This document shows, in pieces, positions 1-8,800 of a DNA stretch of 22,237 nucleotides. Both the position numbers and the translations under genes were made by a program. Below the pieces are notes generated by a model. It had not been told where the DNA came from. It worked only from the letters and a program-made list of their open reading frames with translations, and made no database searches. Each line of letters begins with the position of its first letter. The stretch's first letter is position 1. This DNA is from Methanobacterium sp. (GTDB lineage: Archaea; Methanobacteriota; Methanobacteria; Methanobacteriales; Methanobacteriaceae): NCBI GenBank assembly GCA_003158115.1, contig PMGM01000037.1, forward strand, positions 23,595 to 45,831. Direction: 5' to 3'.

Positions 1-587
1 ATACTTGTATAATACATTAAAAATTCGAACTTAAACAGACCTAAATAACTTTTAATGTCAATGTTATTGCAATTAAAGCAATTAAATGGAGTGCGAAATT
101 GTATTTTTCCCGAAATTTTATCATATTACGATCTGCTATCAGGGTCAATTAGATCTTTTATATCGGCATAATATCAGTTTAAATTAAATAAAAGAACTAT
201 AAAAAATATATTTAAATCAAAAATTATCAAAAGAACCTTAAGATAACCATAACTCCCGATTAAATTGGTATAAGAGCAATAAAACTTACCAAGTAATATT
301 TATTCATAAAAGAGTTTGATCAGTTTTTTTATAAAGTAGAACTGTGTATGATTCACCCTCCAATAGATACAAGTAGAAAGAAGCTTATGAAATAAATTAA
401 AAATTCTTGGTTCATCAACAGGAGACTGTTTAATATTTGGTTATCTGTAGCAAGATAGGGGATATTAGGAACTTTAAGACTTAAAACAAGAAGGGTCATG
501 CCCATGGCAAATATACCATCTGCCAATATTTCAATTCTTTTTGGTATCCCTCCAAATATTTGGATCTTCTTTAATTTTTTGTTTCAT
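1..587 (-). pseudogene. Decayed TMEM175-family (DUF1211) potassium channel, cut by window edge
   Basis: Reading the minus strand and changing frame several times recovers a TMEM175/DUF1211 protein. It starts at ATG 587 (MKQKIKEDPNIW), then in another frame reads PKRIEILADGIFAMGM and TLLVLSLKVP, the hallmark first helix of the family, then EFLIYFISFFLLVSI, WRVNHTQFYFIKK, SFIALIP, LIGSYGYLKVLLIIF and YYADIKDLIDPDS. The blocks are in the family order. Breaks lie near 545-556, 359-363, the T7 run at 324-330, 290-300 and 256-270, and an in-frame TGA at 304-306 stands where the family has Trp. With this many lesions the gene is dead. Intact relatives are membrane K+ channels. It lies 47 bp downstream of the small membrane gene at 635-970 in the same direction. 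The 3' end lies beyond the window. Family assignment is from recognised motifs, not from a search. Confidence 0.8.
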
Positions 588-634
588 AGAGGAAATATAG
601 CTTATAAATCAAGAACTTTAACTTCTAGGACATT

Positions 635-970
635 TTATTGACTACTTTTTGGCACTAAATATCCTACTACACCACCAATTGCTGCTGATGCGATCGGTAC
701 CAAGACAGGGTTTTTATTAAAAAACCAGATTATAATAATTGCAAAAATTATTAAACTAAACACTATTACATCATTTGATTCTGGTACTATAATATCTAAT
801 TTTGATTTTGGAGCTGTGGGGACTGTTTGAACACTATTTTTTAATATATCTGTTACATGGTCTTGTTCGTTTGGATCTAAACTCAGTTTATTTTCAAGTT
901 TATTCAAAATAATTCCATCGAATTTATCTATTATTTGTTCTTCGGTGCTTTTTTCTGGTGTTGTACTCAT
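635..970 (-). CDS. Small membrane protein with two C-terminal helices, unknown function
   Basis: The product has 111 residues. Residues 1-65 are polar and probably cytoplasmic (no signal peptide). Two hydrophobic segments follow at about 67-84 and 88-107, the second rich in Gly/Ala (IASAAIGGVVGYLV), ending in a short polar tail. The start is well supported: minus-strand GGAAGGTGATTTATTATG places a GGTGAT ribosome binding site 5 bases before the ATG. I do not recognise a family. The glycine-rich second helix resembles small holin-like or glycine-zipper helices, but that is only a likeness. The decayed TMEM175 gene follows on the same strand, so the two may once have shared a transcript. Confidence 0.7.
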   Translation of the reverse strand: MSTTPEKSTEEQIIDKFDGIILNKLENKLSLDPNEQDHVTDILKNSVQTVPTAPKSKLDIIVPESNDVIVFSLIIFAIIIIWFFNKNPVLVPIASAAIGGVVGYLVPKSSQ

Positions 971-1104
971 AATAAATCACCTTCCTAATTCAAATAATTC
1001 TTACTCTGATAAAATATCTATATGTAGCTTATTATATCCTATAGCACTATATGTATTATTCTAGTATTAATTTATTTAAAAAAAATATTAATTTAATAAT
1101 TCCG

Positions 1105-1157
1105 AAATAAAAGAAAAATATTGGAATTGATTGATCTGGTCATAAACCAATCGATTC
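1105..1157 (-). terminator. Hairpin plus T-rich tract downstream of acs
   Basis: Minus-strand hairpin beginning about 22 bases after the acs stop. The arms at 1124-1133 and 1148-1157 pair over 10 bp with one G-T wobble around a 14-base loop, followed on the minus strand by a T-rich run (1105-1123). Placement and form fit a transcription terminator for acs, although archaeal termination depends mainly on the T-tract. Confidence 0.55.
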
Positions 1158-1179
1158 AAATTTAATATAATGTTTTGAT

Positions 1180-3063
1180 TTAAAGGTCTTTCAAATCTTC
1201 TCCCATTTCTTGGGCTCTTAAGACACGTCTCATAATTTTACCACTTGTTTGTGGGAGAGTATCAACCTGTGCAATTTCACCAATTACAGCTACAGGTCCT
1301 AATTCGTATCTTACATGTTGAATAAGTTCTTTGATGAGTTTTGTCTTGAGTTCATATCCTTCTCTGAGTATTACAAAGGCTTTAATAACTTCACCCTTAA
1401 CTGGGTCTGATTTTCCAATTACAGCTGCCTCTGCAACTGCTGGATGACTTACAAAGGCTGATTCAACTTCTGCTGTTCCTATTCTGTGACTTGCTATTTT
1501 AAGAACATCATCTGATCTTCCCTGTATCCAGATGTAGCCATCTTCATCCCTTCTTGCTACATCATCTGCCTTGTAAACTCCAGGTATTGGATCCCAGTAG
1601 ATCTCCTTGTATTTCTCATCATCTTTGTACAGAGTCCTGAACATTGCTGGCCATGGTTTTTTTATTACCAAGTATCCACCCTTTCCAATTGGTACAGGGT
1701 TACCTTCTTCATCTACAATATCTGCTTCTACACCAGGTACTGCTTTATTTACTGATCCTGGTTTTAGATAAGCTGAAGGTAAGGGAGATATTAATTGCAT
1801 TCCAGTTTCTGTTTGCCACCATGTATCTATTATAGGAATTTTTTCTTTACCTATGGTCTTATATAACCACATCCAAGCCTCTGGATTTAGTGGTTCTCCA
1901 ACTGTTCCGAGTATCTTGAGTGTTGAAATGTCATATAAGTCTAGGTATCTGTTTCCAAACCTCATCAGATGTCTGATTGATGTAGGTGCAGTATAAAATT
2001 TTGTTACACCATATTTTTCTATTATACTCCACCATGTACCGGGATCTGGGAAGTCCGGTGCTCCTTCGTAGACTATTGTGGTTGTTCCCAGTAACAATGG
2101 TCCATAGACAGTGTAACTATGGCCTGTGATCCATCCAATATCACCGGTGCACCACCATAGATCATTTCCGTGTATATCGAAGATGTTTTTGAGTGTTGTT
2201 GACACTCCTACCATGTATCCGCCAGTTGTATGTAATACACCTTTCGGTTTACCGGTAGTTCCCGATGTATACAGTACGAATAATGGATCTTCTGCATCCA
2301 TTGGTTCAGGCTCACATTCTGCGGGTTCGCCCTCTAACAATCTTTCGTAGAATATTTCCTTTCCACTCAAGTCAGAAACTTCTATTTCATTTCCTGTGTG
2401 TTGTACAACCACAACAGTTTCTATTGTTGGACATTGAAGCATGGCCTCATCGGATATCTTTTTAAGGTCTATGATTTTACCCTTTCTGTAAGTTCCGTCC
2501 GCTGTTATAAGGATTTTAGCTTCAGCATGGTTCATTCTCCCGACAAATGCACCAACACTTAGACCTGAGTATACTACACTGTGTAATGCACCTATTTTGG
2601 TACATGCTAACATTGAAACTACGAGTTCAGGGCACATTGGCAGGTACATTGCAACGGTTTCACCCTTTTTTACTCCCAAGTTTTTAAGTGCATTGGCCAT
2701 TTTATTGACTTCACAGTAAAGCTCGTAGTAGGTTAACTTTCTTTCATCGCCCCTTTCATTCACGTATAGTATGGCTACGTGATTTCTTTTATTGGTGTGG
2801 ATCCACCTGTCAACGGCGTTGTAGGCCAAATTAATCTTTCCGTTTATGAACCATTTGTAAAATGGTTTGTTACTTTCGTCTAGTACTTGATCCCATTTTT
2901 GGAACCAGTCCAAATCTTCTGCCTTTTCTGCCCAGTATTTCTCAATGTCTTTACCCTTTTCAATCTCGATTTCCCAATTCTTTACATGTGCATTTTCCAC
3001 TGTTTCAACATCAGGCTTGAAAACTCTTTTTTCGTCTAGAAGAACGGTTGTATCAGGTCTCAT
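1180..3063 (-). CDS. acs: Acetyl-CoA synthetase, AMP-forming
   Basis: A full-length 627-residue acyl-adenylate enzyme that activates acetate with ATP to acetyl-AMP and then to acetyl-CoA, in the cytoplasm. In a hydrogenotrophic methanogen it would assimilate acetate for biosynthesis. The N-terminal ACAS domain (about 30-90) is present. The phosphate-binding loop [11 protein letters not shown] is at 265-275, WWQTETG at 415-421 (the Trp typical of acetyl/propionyl-CoA synthetases, which limits acyl size), the hinge region [15 protein letters not shown] at 515-529, and the C-terminal catalytic lysine in SGKIMRR (K609, the residue acetylated in bacterial Acs). The hinge region reads IASHR where many bacterial enzymes have a Gly-His-Arg variant. 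The next gene upstream is divergent across a 440-base spacer and a terminator-like hairpin follows, so it is probably monocistronic. The Shine-Dalgarno is weak (GGATGGG, spacing about 5). Propionate as substrate cannot be excluded. Confidence 0.95.
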   Translation of the reverse strand: MRPDTTVLLDEKRVFKPDVETVENAHVKNWEIEIEKGKDIEKYWAEKAEDLDWFQKWDQVLDESNKPFYKWFINGKINLAYNAVDRWIHTNKRNHVAILYVNERGDERKLTYYELYCEVNKMANALKNLGVKKGETVAMYLPMCPELVVSMLACTKIGALHSVVYSGLSVGAFVGRMNHAEAKILITADGTYRKGKIIDLKKISDEAMLQCPTIETVVVVQHTGNEIEVSDLSGKEIFYERLLEGEPAECEPEPMDAEDPLFVLYTSGTTGKPKGVLHTTGGYMVGVSTTLKNIFDIHGNDLWWCTGDIGWITGHSYTVYGPLLLGTTTIVYEGAPDFPDPGTWWSIIEKYGVTKFYTAPTSIRHLMRFGNRYLDLYDISTLKILGTVGEPLNPEAWMWLYKTIGKEKIPIIDTWWQTETGMQLISPLPSAYLKPGSVNKAVPGVEADIVDEEGNPVPIGKGGYLVIKKPWPAMFRTLYKDDEKYKEIYWDPIPGVYKADDVARRDEDGYIWIQGRSDDVLKIASHRIGTAEVESAFVSHPAVAEAAVIGKSDPVKGEVIKAFVILREGYELKTKLIKELIQHVRYELGPVAVIGEIAQVDTLPQTSGKIMRRVLRAQEMGEDLKDL

Positions 3064-3505
3064 TTATTCCCATCCATTTTTAATAAATATTTTATTTGGT
3101 GATAATAAGTTAGTATATCTTTCCATATATATTTTTATATTATTAATCATGATAGATTATTGAGGTATGTTTATTATTAAAATCTGTAATTAATATCCTA
3201 GTATAGATATGCATATTATTTGAACATTTTTTAGAGAAATATCACTTTATAGAGTTATTTTCTATTTTTTTGTGAATATTTTCACATAAATATTTCACCC
3301 CTATTTATTGGAGTGATTATATTTCATATATATAAAATAATAATGGATGAAGGTGTGGATTTATTATAATTACACATATTGAATATTTTAATTTTAAGAG
3401 TATAATATCTGTGTTATTAGAGTTGGAATTGATTTAAACAATTATACATGTGAATTATTTCCTGATACACTGATAAATATTATATATTTTGAGGTGTTGA
3501 TTATA
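3064..3505. promoter_or_regulatory. Divergent promoter region between acs and the receiver-glycosyltransferase gene
   Basis: A 440-base non-coding spacer containing promoters for both flanking genes. On the minus strand the AT-rich stretch at about 3122-3142 (ATATAAAAATATATATGG) is a likely TATA element for acs. At 3271-3286 is TGTGAATATTTTCACA, an inverted repeat with 6-bp arms, and at 3312-3328 a weaker copy AGTGATTATATTTCATA with the same TGA...TCA layout, 41 bases apart. These are candidate operators for an unidentified regulator. The plus-strand gene has GAGGTG at 3491-3496. No ORF in this spacer looks real. Confidence 0.45.
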
Positions 3506-5737
3506 TTGGATGTTAAAAAAATATTGTTGGTAGAGGATGAAAGTGCAGTAGCTCTGGATATTAAGCATATCTTAGAATCCTCAGGTTATGAAGTTCCATT
3601 TGTTACTTCACGAGGTGAAGATGCTGTTAAAGAAGCAGTTAAATTAAGGCCTGATCTTGTTTTGATGGATATAGCACTCAGGGGAACAATGGATGGTATT
3701 GAAGCAGCCAGTAAAATTATTATATTAAACATACCTGTAGTTTACCTAACAGCAAATAGTGACAGGATAACCCTTAACAGGACAATTGAAGTTCCAGCAT
3801 ATGGCTACATTGTTAAACCTTACAACCAAAAAGAATTGATCACAACCGTAGAAATGGCCATAAATAAACATCAATTAGATCAAGAGCAGGTTGAAAATTA
3901 TAAACAAGATTTAATAGATAAAAAAGATAATTTAAATCCTAAAAAGATTAAAAGAGACATATTAAATGGGATAAAACCTCAAATAATGGTGGTTGAAGAT
4001 GAAAATATCACAGCAATGGATATTGCAGGCAAACTTGAAGATTTAGGATATGAAATTACTGCAGTGGTATCTTCTGGAAGTTTAGCAACTGAAAAGGCCA
4101 GAAAATTACATCCAGATTTAATACTCATGGATATCATGTTAAAAGGTGATATGGATGGTATACAAGTCACCAAATCTATTGAAGATCTATTTATTCCTGT
4201 TGTATACCTCACAAGCTATAGTGATAGAAAAACATTGAAACGAGCGAGGGAAACTTCTCCCTATGGATATATAATTAAACCTTACAACGAAGATGAACTG
4301 AAAACAACAATAGAAATGGCTTTGCATAAACATATAAAATATCAAGAAACAATTGAATCTGAGGTAGAATCCCTATCAACCAAATTAAATGAGATTAAGA
4401 TGGGAAGAATTGGTGTTATCGTTACATCCACACTGATTCTGTCTATGATGTTTTATGGGATCATAAGTAGAAATATGACCTGGTTGGAGTATTTATTATT
4501 CTTTTCAGGTATTTATGGACTTGTTCTTTCGATTGCAAGTATTTTTAAAGTTAATAATAATAAAGTTTCAGAATCACATCTATTCAAACCATTTGTAAGC
4601 ATACTTGTACCAGCTCACAATGAAGAGAACACCATCGAGGGTTGTGTACATTCCCTTGCTAATCTTAATTATAGTTTAAATGGGAAAAAAAACTTTGAGG
4701 TCATAGTGATTAATGATGGTTCAAATGATAACACAGCGGCTCTTCTCAACAAATTAGAAAATGAATTTGACAATTTTAAAGTTATGACACGTAAACCTCC
4801 ACATGCAGGAAAAGGAAAGGGATATGTGTTAAATGATGGTTTAAAACATGCTAATGGTGAACTTATAGCAGTTTTTGATTCTGATGCTATTGTTGAACCA
4901 GATTTTCTTGATTTGATAGTTCCATATATGGATGAAGAGGGAGTTGCTGGTGTCCAGAGCAGGGTTAAAATGTATAATAAAAATGAAAATCTTTTAACTA
5001 ATCTGCAACATATTGAATTTTCTATTTATGGAGATGTACTTCTAAAAGCACGTGACCTGCTGGGTGGAGCTGCATTTCTAGGTGGAAATGGTCAAATTAC
5101 ACGAAAGGATGTTCTTGATGAATATAATGGTTGGGATGGATATGCTTTAACCGAAGATTTGAATATAAGTGTAAAATTAATGATACACGGTTGGAAAATC
5201 CGTTACTGTAGTGAGTCTGTGGTATACCAGGAAGCTGTTAAGGATTGGAAACCATTCTTTAGACAAAGAACTAGATGGGCAATGGGCAACATGGAAACTT
5301 TATTTGTATATCTTAAATCAATACTACAATCGGATATATCTGTACTCAAAAAGATAGATTCGGTTTATTACCTTTCAACCCTGCTCCTTAATGGTTTTGT
5401 AATGATTGGATACATAATATTTGTGCTTTATTTTGTTTCTATCCAATTTTCCCTTACAGCACCATTACTAATAGTATTTTTAGCAACAGTTGCCTTTTTC
5501 CCTGTGGTGATATCTGGTGTCTGGTACGATTCGAAGAGTATTAGAATCACAGCTGTGAGAAGCATAGAATATTGGTTGCATTGTTTCTATATAATACCCC
5601 TATTTTTTATCACATTTGTGAGTTTGTTAACCAGAAAAGATATTAAATGGGAAAAAACGCACCATACAGGGGAATCTAAAAATGTTGATTCTTCTATTCG
5701 TTTAGATAATAAGAAATTAACTGAAAAATCAGTTTAA
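3506..5737 (+). CDS. Two receiver domains fused to a membrane family-2 glycosyltransferase
   Basis: A single intact reading frame joins phospho-receiver domains to a polysaccharide-synthase-like enzyme. Positions count from a GTG at 3494, but the GAGGTG at 3491-3496 suggests the true start is TTG 3506, 9 bases downstream, so subtract 4. REC1 (about 8-125): E14/D15, phosphoacceptor D59 in LVLMDIAL, T86, K108. REC2 (about 163-280): E168/D169, D213 in LILMDIML, T240, K262. Both look phosphorylatable. A linker follows, then helices at about 306-325 and 331-350, then a GT-A domain: VPAHNEE at 372-378, VINDGSND at 405-412, DSD at 462-464, TED at 553-555 and QRTRW at 591-595, the motif of processive synthases such as hyaluronan, chitin, cellulose and PNAG synthases. 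Three helices close the protein (about 625-650, 655-676, 690-712). It probably makes or exports a surface glycan under control of a histidine kinase absent from this window; the sugar is unknown. Confidence 0.9.
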   Translation: MDVKKILLVEDESAVALDIKHILESSGYEVPFVTSRGEDAVKEAVKLRPDLVLMDIALRGTMDGIEAASKIIILNIPVVYLTANSDRITLNRTIEVPAYGYIVKPYNQKELITTVEMAINKHQLDQEQVENYKQDLIDKKDNLNPKKIKRDILNGIKPQIMVVEDENITAMDIAGKLEDLGYEITAVVSSGSLATEKARKLHPDLILMDIMLKGDMDGIQVTKSIEDLFIPVVYLTSYSDRKTLKRARETSPYGYIIKPYNEDELKTTIEMALHKHIKYQETIESEVESLSTKLNEIKMGRIGVIVTSTLILSMMFYGIISRNMTWLEYLLFFSGIYGLVLSIASIFKVNNNKVSESHLFKPFVSILVPAHNEENTIEGCVHSLANLNYSLNGKKNFEVIVINDGSNDNTAALLNKLENEFDNFKVMTRKPPHAGKGKGYVLNDGLKHANGELIAVFDSDAIVEPDFLDLIVPYMDEEGVAGVQSRVKMYNKNENLLTNLQHIEFSIYGDVLLKARDLLGGAAFLGGNGQITRKDVLDEYNGWDGYALTEDLNISVKLMIHGWKIRYCSESVVYQEAVKDWKPFFRQRTRWAMGNMETLFVYLKSILQSDISVLKKIDSVYYLSTLLLNGFVMIGYIIFVLYFVSIQFSLTAPLLIVFLATVAFFPVVISGVWYDSKSIRITAVRSIEYWLHCFYIIPLFFITFVSLLTRKDIKWEKTHHTGESKNVDSSIRLDNKKLTEKSV

Positions 5738-5749
5738 AAAATATTCTAA

Positions 5750-5771
5750 ATTTTTTTCTATTCTTTTTTTT
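5750..5771 (+). terminator. T-tract terminator after the receiver-glycosyltransferase gene
   Basis: Two long T-runs (5750-5757 and 5764-5771) begin about 13 bases after the stop codon, without a strong hairpin. Archaeal RNA polymerase terminates at such tracts, so this probably ends the fusion-gene transcript. Confidence 0.5.
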
Positions 5772-5846
5772 AAAAGATAAATTTGGGAGAGTAGTATTAT
5801 TTAAACTAGATTTTCCCATTTACTCACGAAAAACTTCTTTTTTATT

Positions 5847-6486
5847 TTAAACTGTGAGATTATCAACAGTTAATAAAAATTCATCTGCTGATTTTTTATT
5901 GTACTATATGTATCATTATGATATGTTTCATAGACTATGGCAGGGATTCCTGCGTTTATTTTGGTTCTGTAACATAAACTGTGCTTGTTGGGTTTGGTGG
6001 AACATAATATTTTAACCAATGAAGTTTATGGGTTATATTCATTCCAATTGATTCGGATCTACTGTTATTAACTGGAGAAAATAGAAATATATTCTGTGCC
6101 CAGTTACCCACATTAGAATGTACATCTATGACTAATTGATAGTTGTGACTTGTTATATCCGGAACAACAAATCTATTTGCCAGTAACTGCCCATTAATCC
6201 TACCCGTGTTGTAGTTGTTTGCATTTTCTGTTACATTAACACGATATACATAGTAACAATACTTTAAAGAATAATTATGTTGGGTTATTGATTCGAACAT
6301 TGCTTGATGAGCATTAGATTCCAATGGATGTACACCAACTATGTATGCAATTTTTATATTTGAACTCTTATTTCCAAAGGGTCCTACCTTCACAACATTT
6401 CCATAGGATGTATTCCCAAGCAGTGCATTATAAGTTGAATTATTCGTCACTTGGCTAGGAGTAGTTGTTACAGTTTTGGGATGGGC
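5847..6486 (-). pseudogene. Frameshifted, 5'-truncated M14-type zinc peptidase/deacylase-like protein
   Basis: The first intact frame (5956-6450, 164 codons from a GTG) carries zinc-ligand motifs of the M14 carboxypeptidase / aspartoacylase fold: GVHPLE (H41, E44) and DVHSN (H111). It stops early at EPK. One extra base in the A4 run (minus strand, 5959-5962) restores INAGIPAIVYETYHNDTYST, which holds the Glu (YET) expected for catalysis. A second extra base in the A6 run at 5892-5897 restores KKSADEFLLTVDNLTV and a stop at 5847-5849. Two one-base losses therefore separate the ligands from the catalytic Glu. Upstream the frame is open to 6486 with a Thr/Pro-rich stretch typical of a linker, but there is no signal peptide or start, so the 5' end is missing too. 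Homologues in these methanogens are often secreted. Substrate unknown. Confidence 0.7.
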
Positions 6487-6679
6487 CTATGTGATATATT
6501 TAAATTCATTTAACATCATAAGCATTTCCAATACAGTGCTACTGGGTATTGTAATTATATTAAGTGGGGTTACGCTTTCGCTAATATAAAATGAAGGTTG
6601 GAAGAATAAAATTCCTAGGTATCATCATACTAATCCACTCTGGTGGTTATTTGTATACTGTGCACTCCTGATAATTTAA
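6434..6679 (+). pseudogene. 3' remnant of a small membrane protein, interrupted by an in-frame stop
   Basis: One plus-strand frame reads WLGVVVTVLGWAYVIY, then ISNTVLLGIVIILSGVTLSL, meets TAA at 6587-6589, and continues in the same frame as NEGWKNKIPRYHHTNP and LWWLFVYCALLII to TAA at 6677-6679. Two or three hydrophobic helices with aromatic-rich edges on both sides of the stop suggest one gene with a nonsense mutation. There is no usable start: the frame opens after a stop at 6431 and runs into the antisense peptidase relic, so the 5' part was probably lost in the rearrangement that also truncated that gene. Family not recognised. Confidence 0.5.
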
Positions 6680-6749
6680 AAAAAGTTTTTATAACAAATA
6701 TAACTGTATAAAAAAATAGGCACAATCAACAAGTTAACCTGGTTGATGT

Positions 6750-6791
6750 AAAAAATTGAAATCCAATGGTATGTGATCACACAATGTTTGG
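6750..6791 (-). terminator. Possible terminator of the marR-MFS transcript
   Basis: About 55 bases after the MFS stop, the minus strand holds CCAA...TTGG arms (6788-6791 and 6763-6766) enclosing a perfect 10-base palindrome TGTGATCACA (6772-6781), followed by a run of six T (6750-6755). This fits a terminator; the palindrome alone could instead be a protein-binding site. Confidence 0.35.
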
Positions 6792-6845
6792 TGCTACAAA
6801 AAAAAGAATAAAAATTTTGTAGGATAAATCATATTTTCATTTGCC

Positions 6846-8231
6846 TTATCTTCGAGCAAGTGATGCAAATATGCCTAAAAAGCATAGAATTGTACAGATT
6901 ACAAAAACTAATTGTATACTTGTTAAAAGTTCTGGATAGTTACTTGGAACTATCTGAACATTTCCAATATATAATGAAAAAACAAGTAAAGCAATACCCA
7001 TACTTAACATCTGTCCCATCAAACGCATTGTACCTACTGTGGCTGATGCAATACCATAAAACTTTCTTTCAACAGATCCCATGATAGCATTTGTATTTGG
7101 GGATGAGAACAAACCTAATCCAATTCCAAGAACAATTAAAACTGTTATGATATACATAAAGCTGGTTGTGGCTGTCAGGAATATCAAAAAGAAGAGACTG
7201 ATTGTTGTTACTGCCATTCCAATTGAGGCTATCAAACCTGGAGAAAATTTATCAGATAATCTTCCAGCAATTGGAGCTGTAAATGCCATTACAGCTGGCT
7301 GTGAAACCAGAATCAACCCTGCAAACTGGGGACTTAAACCTTTTATGTACTGTAAATAAAGACTTAATAAAAAGACCACTGCAAATGTGGCACTGTAATT
7401 TATTAATGCCGCTAAACTGGAAAATCCAAAGGTTATATTTTTAAATAGTCTTACCTCAAACACTGGATTTTCAATTTTTAATTCGAAAATTGCAAAGGCT
7501 ACAATACCAATGACACCTAAAATTACTAAAATTATTCCCAGTTGTGATGGAAGTATTGAAAATCCATATATCAAAATTACAAGTGCTATACTGTAAATAA
7601 TCGACCCTGAAAAGTCGAATGATTCCCCTCCACATTCAGCCCATTCACCCTTCAATTTAAATATTGTAAGGGCTAGTACCAGTAAACCCAGGGGGATAAC
7701 GGCAATAAAAAGACTTCTCCATCCAAAATATTGTGTTAATATTCCTCCAAGTACCGGACCCAATGAAAGACCAATATATACACTTGCAATGTTTATTCCA
7801 ATTGCTTTTCCCCTTTCCTTTGGGGGATAAACAGATGTTATAATGGCTAGACCTGTTACAAATATCATTGCAGATCCTACACCCTGTAAAACCCTAAACA
7901 CAATGAGTGAAATTATGGATGGGGCGATGGCACAAAGAAAGGATGATAATGTGAAGATAATTATACCCAACGTGAAGATCTTTTTCATTCCATAAATATC
8001 TGCTATTCTCCCAAATGGCACTGCAAAAACAGCTGCTGCTAGTAAATATGCTGTAGGTATCCAGCTTAATAAAATTACATCGGCTGAAAATTCAGAGCCA
8101 ATCGATGGAATAGCAATGTTGATAGCTGAAGCCATAAATGGCGTGAAGAAAGCAGCGAGCGTTGCAACTATCAGTGCAATCGATCGATTAGTAATATTAT
8201 TTTTAGGTTCACAAGATTTTTCGGTGCTCAC
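6846..8231 (-). CDS. MFS multidrug efflux transporter, DHA2 (EmrB/QacA-like) type
   Basis: A 461-residue integral membrane protein with about 14 predicted helices, expected to export drugs or toxic metabolites by proton antiport. Near the N-terminus are LLSWIPTAYLLAAAVFAVPF and the motif-A-type loop GRIADIYGMKK between helices 2 and 3, then VFRVLQGVGSA in helix 4 and the antiporter motif C GLSLGPVLGGILTQYFGWR in helix 5. Length and motifs fit the 14-helix DHA2 family. The gene lies 56 bp downstream of a MarR-family regulator on the same strand, the usual layout of a substrate-inducible efflux operon. The substrate cannot be read from sequence. The start ATG 8231 gives a short hydrophilic N-terminus before helix 1, as expected. 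Confidence 0.9.
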   Translation of the reverse strand: MSTEKSCEPKNNITNRSIALIVATLAAFFTPFMASAINIAIPSIGSEFSADVILLSWIPTAYLLAAAVFAVPFGRIADIYGMKKIFTLGIIIFTLSSFLCAIAPSIISLIVFRVLQGVGSAMIFVTGLAIITSVYPPKERGKAIGINIASVYIGLSLGPVLGGILTQYFGWRSLFIAVIPLGLLVLALTIFKLKGEWAECGGESFDFSGSIIYSIALVILIYGFSILPSQLGIILVILGVIGIVAFAIFELKIENPVFEVRLFKNITFGFSSLAALINYSATFAVVFLLSLYLQYIKGLSPQFAGLILVSQPAVMAFTAPIAGRLSDKFSPGLIASIGMAVTTISLFFLIFLTATTSFMYIITVLIVLGIGLGLFSSPNTNAIMGSVERKFYGIASATVGTMRLMGQMLSMGIALLVFSLYIGNVQIVPSNYPELLTSIQLVFVICTILCFLGIFASLARR

Positions 8232-8287
8232 AAATTTGTCCCCATAAATATTTTATGAATATATTTTAATCCAATAATTTTTTTTAT

Positions 8288-8800
8288 TTAATTCTCTTTA
8301 GAAATTTCCTGATTTAAATGTTTTAAACCATTTAAAAGGTTATTCAATGATTTTTGATCCATTTGTTCTAGGGTATTGTAGATAAAAATATTTCCTGCTT
8401 CATTTTTTATTTTATTGATCAATATTTGCCCCTGATTTGTTAACATAACACGATTAACTCTTAGATCCTTATCATCTCTTCTTTTTTCGACCAATCCCTT
8501 CTTTTCTAGCCGTTTTATTCTTTCTGAAAGTGTATGTGGTGTATTACCAATATCATCTGCTACTTCTCCTATTGTGGGAGGTGAAATATCGGCTGTAACT
8601 TTAAATTCAGAATGCTGGTCCAGTTCTATTAAAAGGTGAAACTGTTCAAATGTAAAACCATACTTTTGTGATGTTTCACGATGTTTCAGTCGTATACTCT
8701 TGTTTATCTTTTCCCAGTAGTTCCATATTTCAATTATATTATTGTTGATTATGATCATCCCTATATTATCTATCGTAATACGATTATATCGGGTTGACAT
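8288..8800 (-). CDS. MarR-family transcriptional regulator
   Basis: A 170-residue winged-helix regulator, probably a dimeric repressor of itself and the MFS pump downstream. The helix-turn-helix is TIGEVADDIGNTPHTLSERI (about 96-115), followed by KRLEKKGLVEKRRDDKDLRV and NRVMLTNQG, which carries the D-x-R wing signature of MarR proteins. C-terminal helices from about 140 would form the dimer interface. The start is uncertain: ATG 8800 could be read from a leaderless transcript (TATA-like element at 8821-8830 on the minus strand), while the internal ATG at 8758 lies just after a 13-base palindrome and gives MIIINNNIIEIWNYW, a more typical MarR N-terminus. It lies 56 bp upstream of the pump gene. 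Confidence 0.88.
   Translation of the reverse strand: MSTRYNRITIDNIGMIIINNNIIEIWNYWEKINKSIRLKHRETSQKYGFTFEQFHLLIELDQHSEFKVTADISPPTIGEVADDIGNTPHTLSERIKRLEKKGLVEKRRDDKDLRVNRVMLTNQGQILINKIKNEAGNIFIYNTLEQMDQKSLNNLLNGLKHLNQEISKEN
8772..8784. promoter_or_regulatory. 13-base palindrome, candidate MarR operator
   Basis: ATCGTAATACGAT is a perfect palindrome around a central A, inside or just before the 5' end of marR depending on its start. A minus-strand TATA-like TTTATATG (8797-8804) would place transcription start near this palindrome, so a bound repressor could block initiation. The link to MarR is inferred from position only. Confidence 0.4.

Noticed and set aside
7081..7359. 92-codon plus-strand ORF
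   Set aside because: Antisense shadow of the MFS gene, whose motifs and length are convincing.
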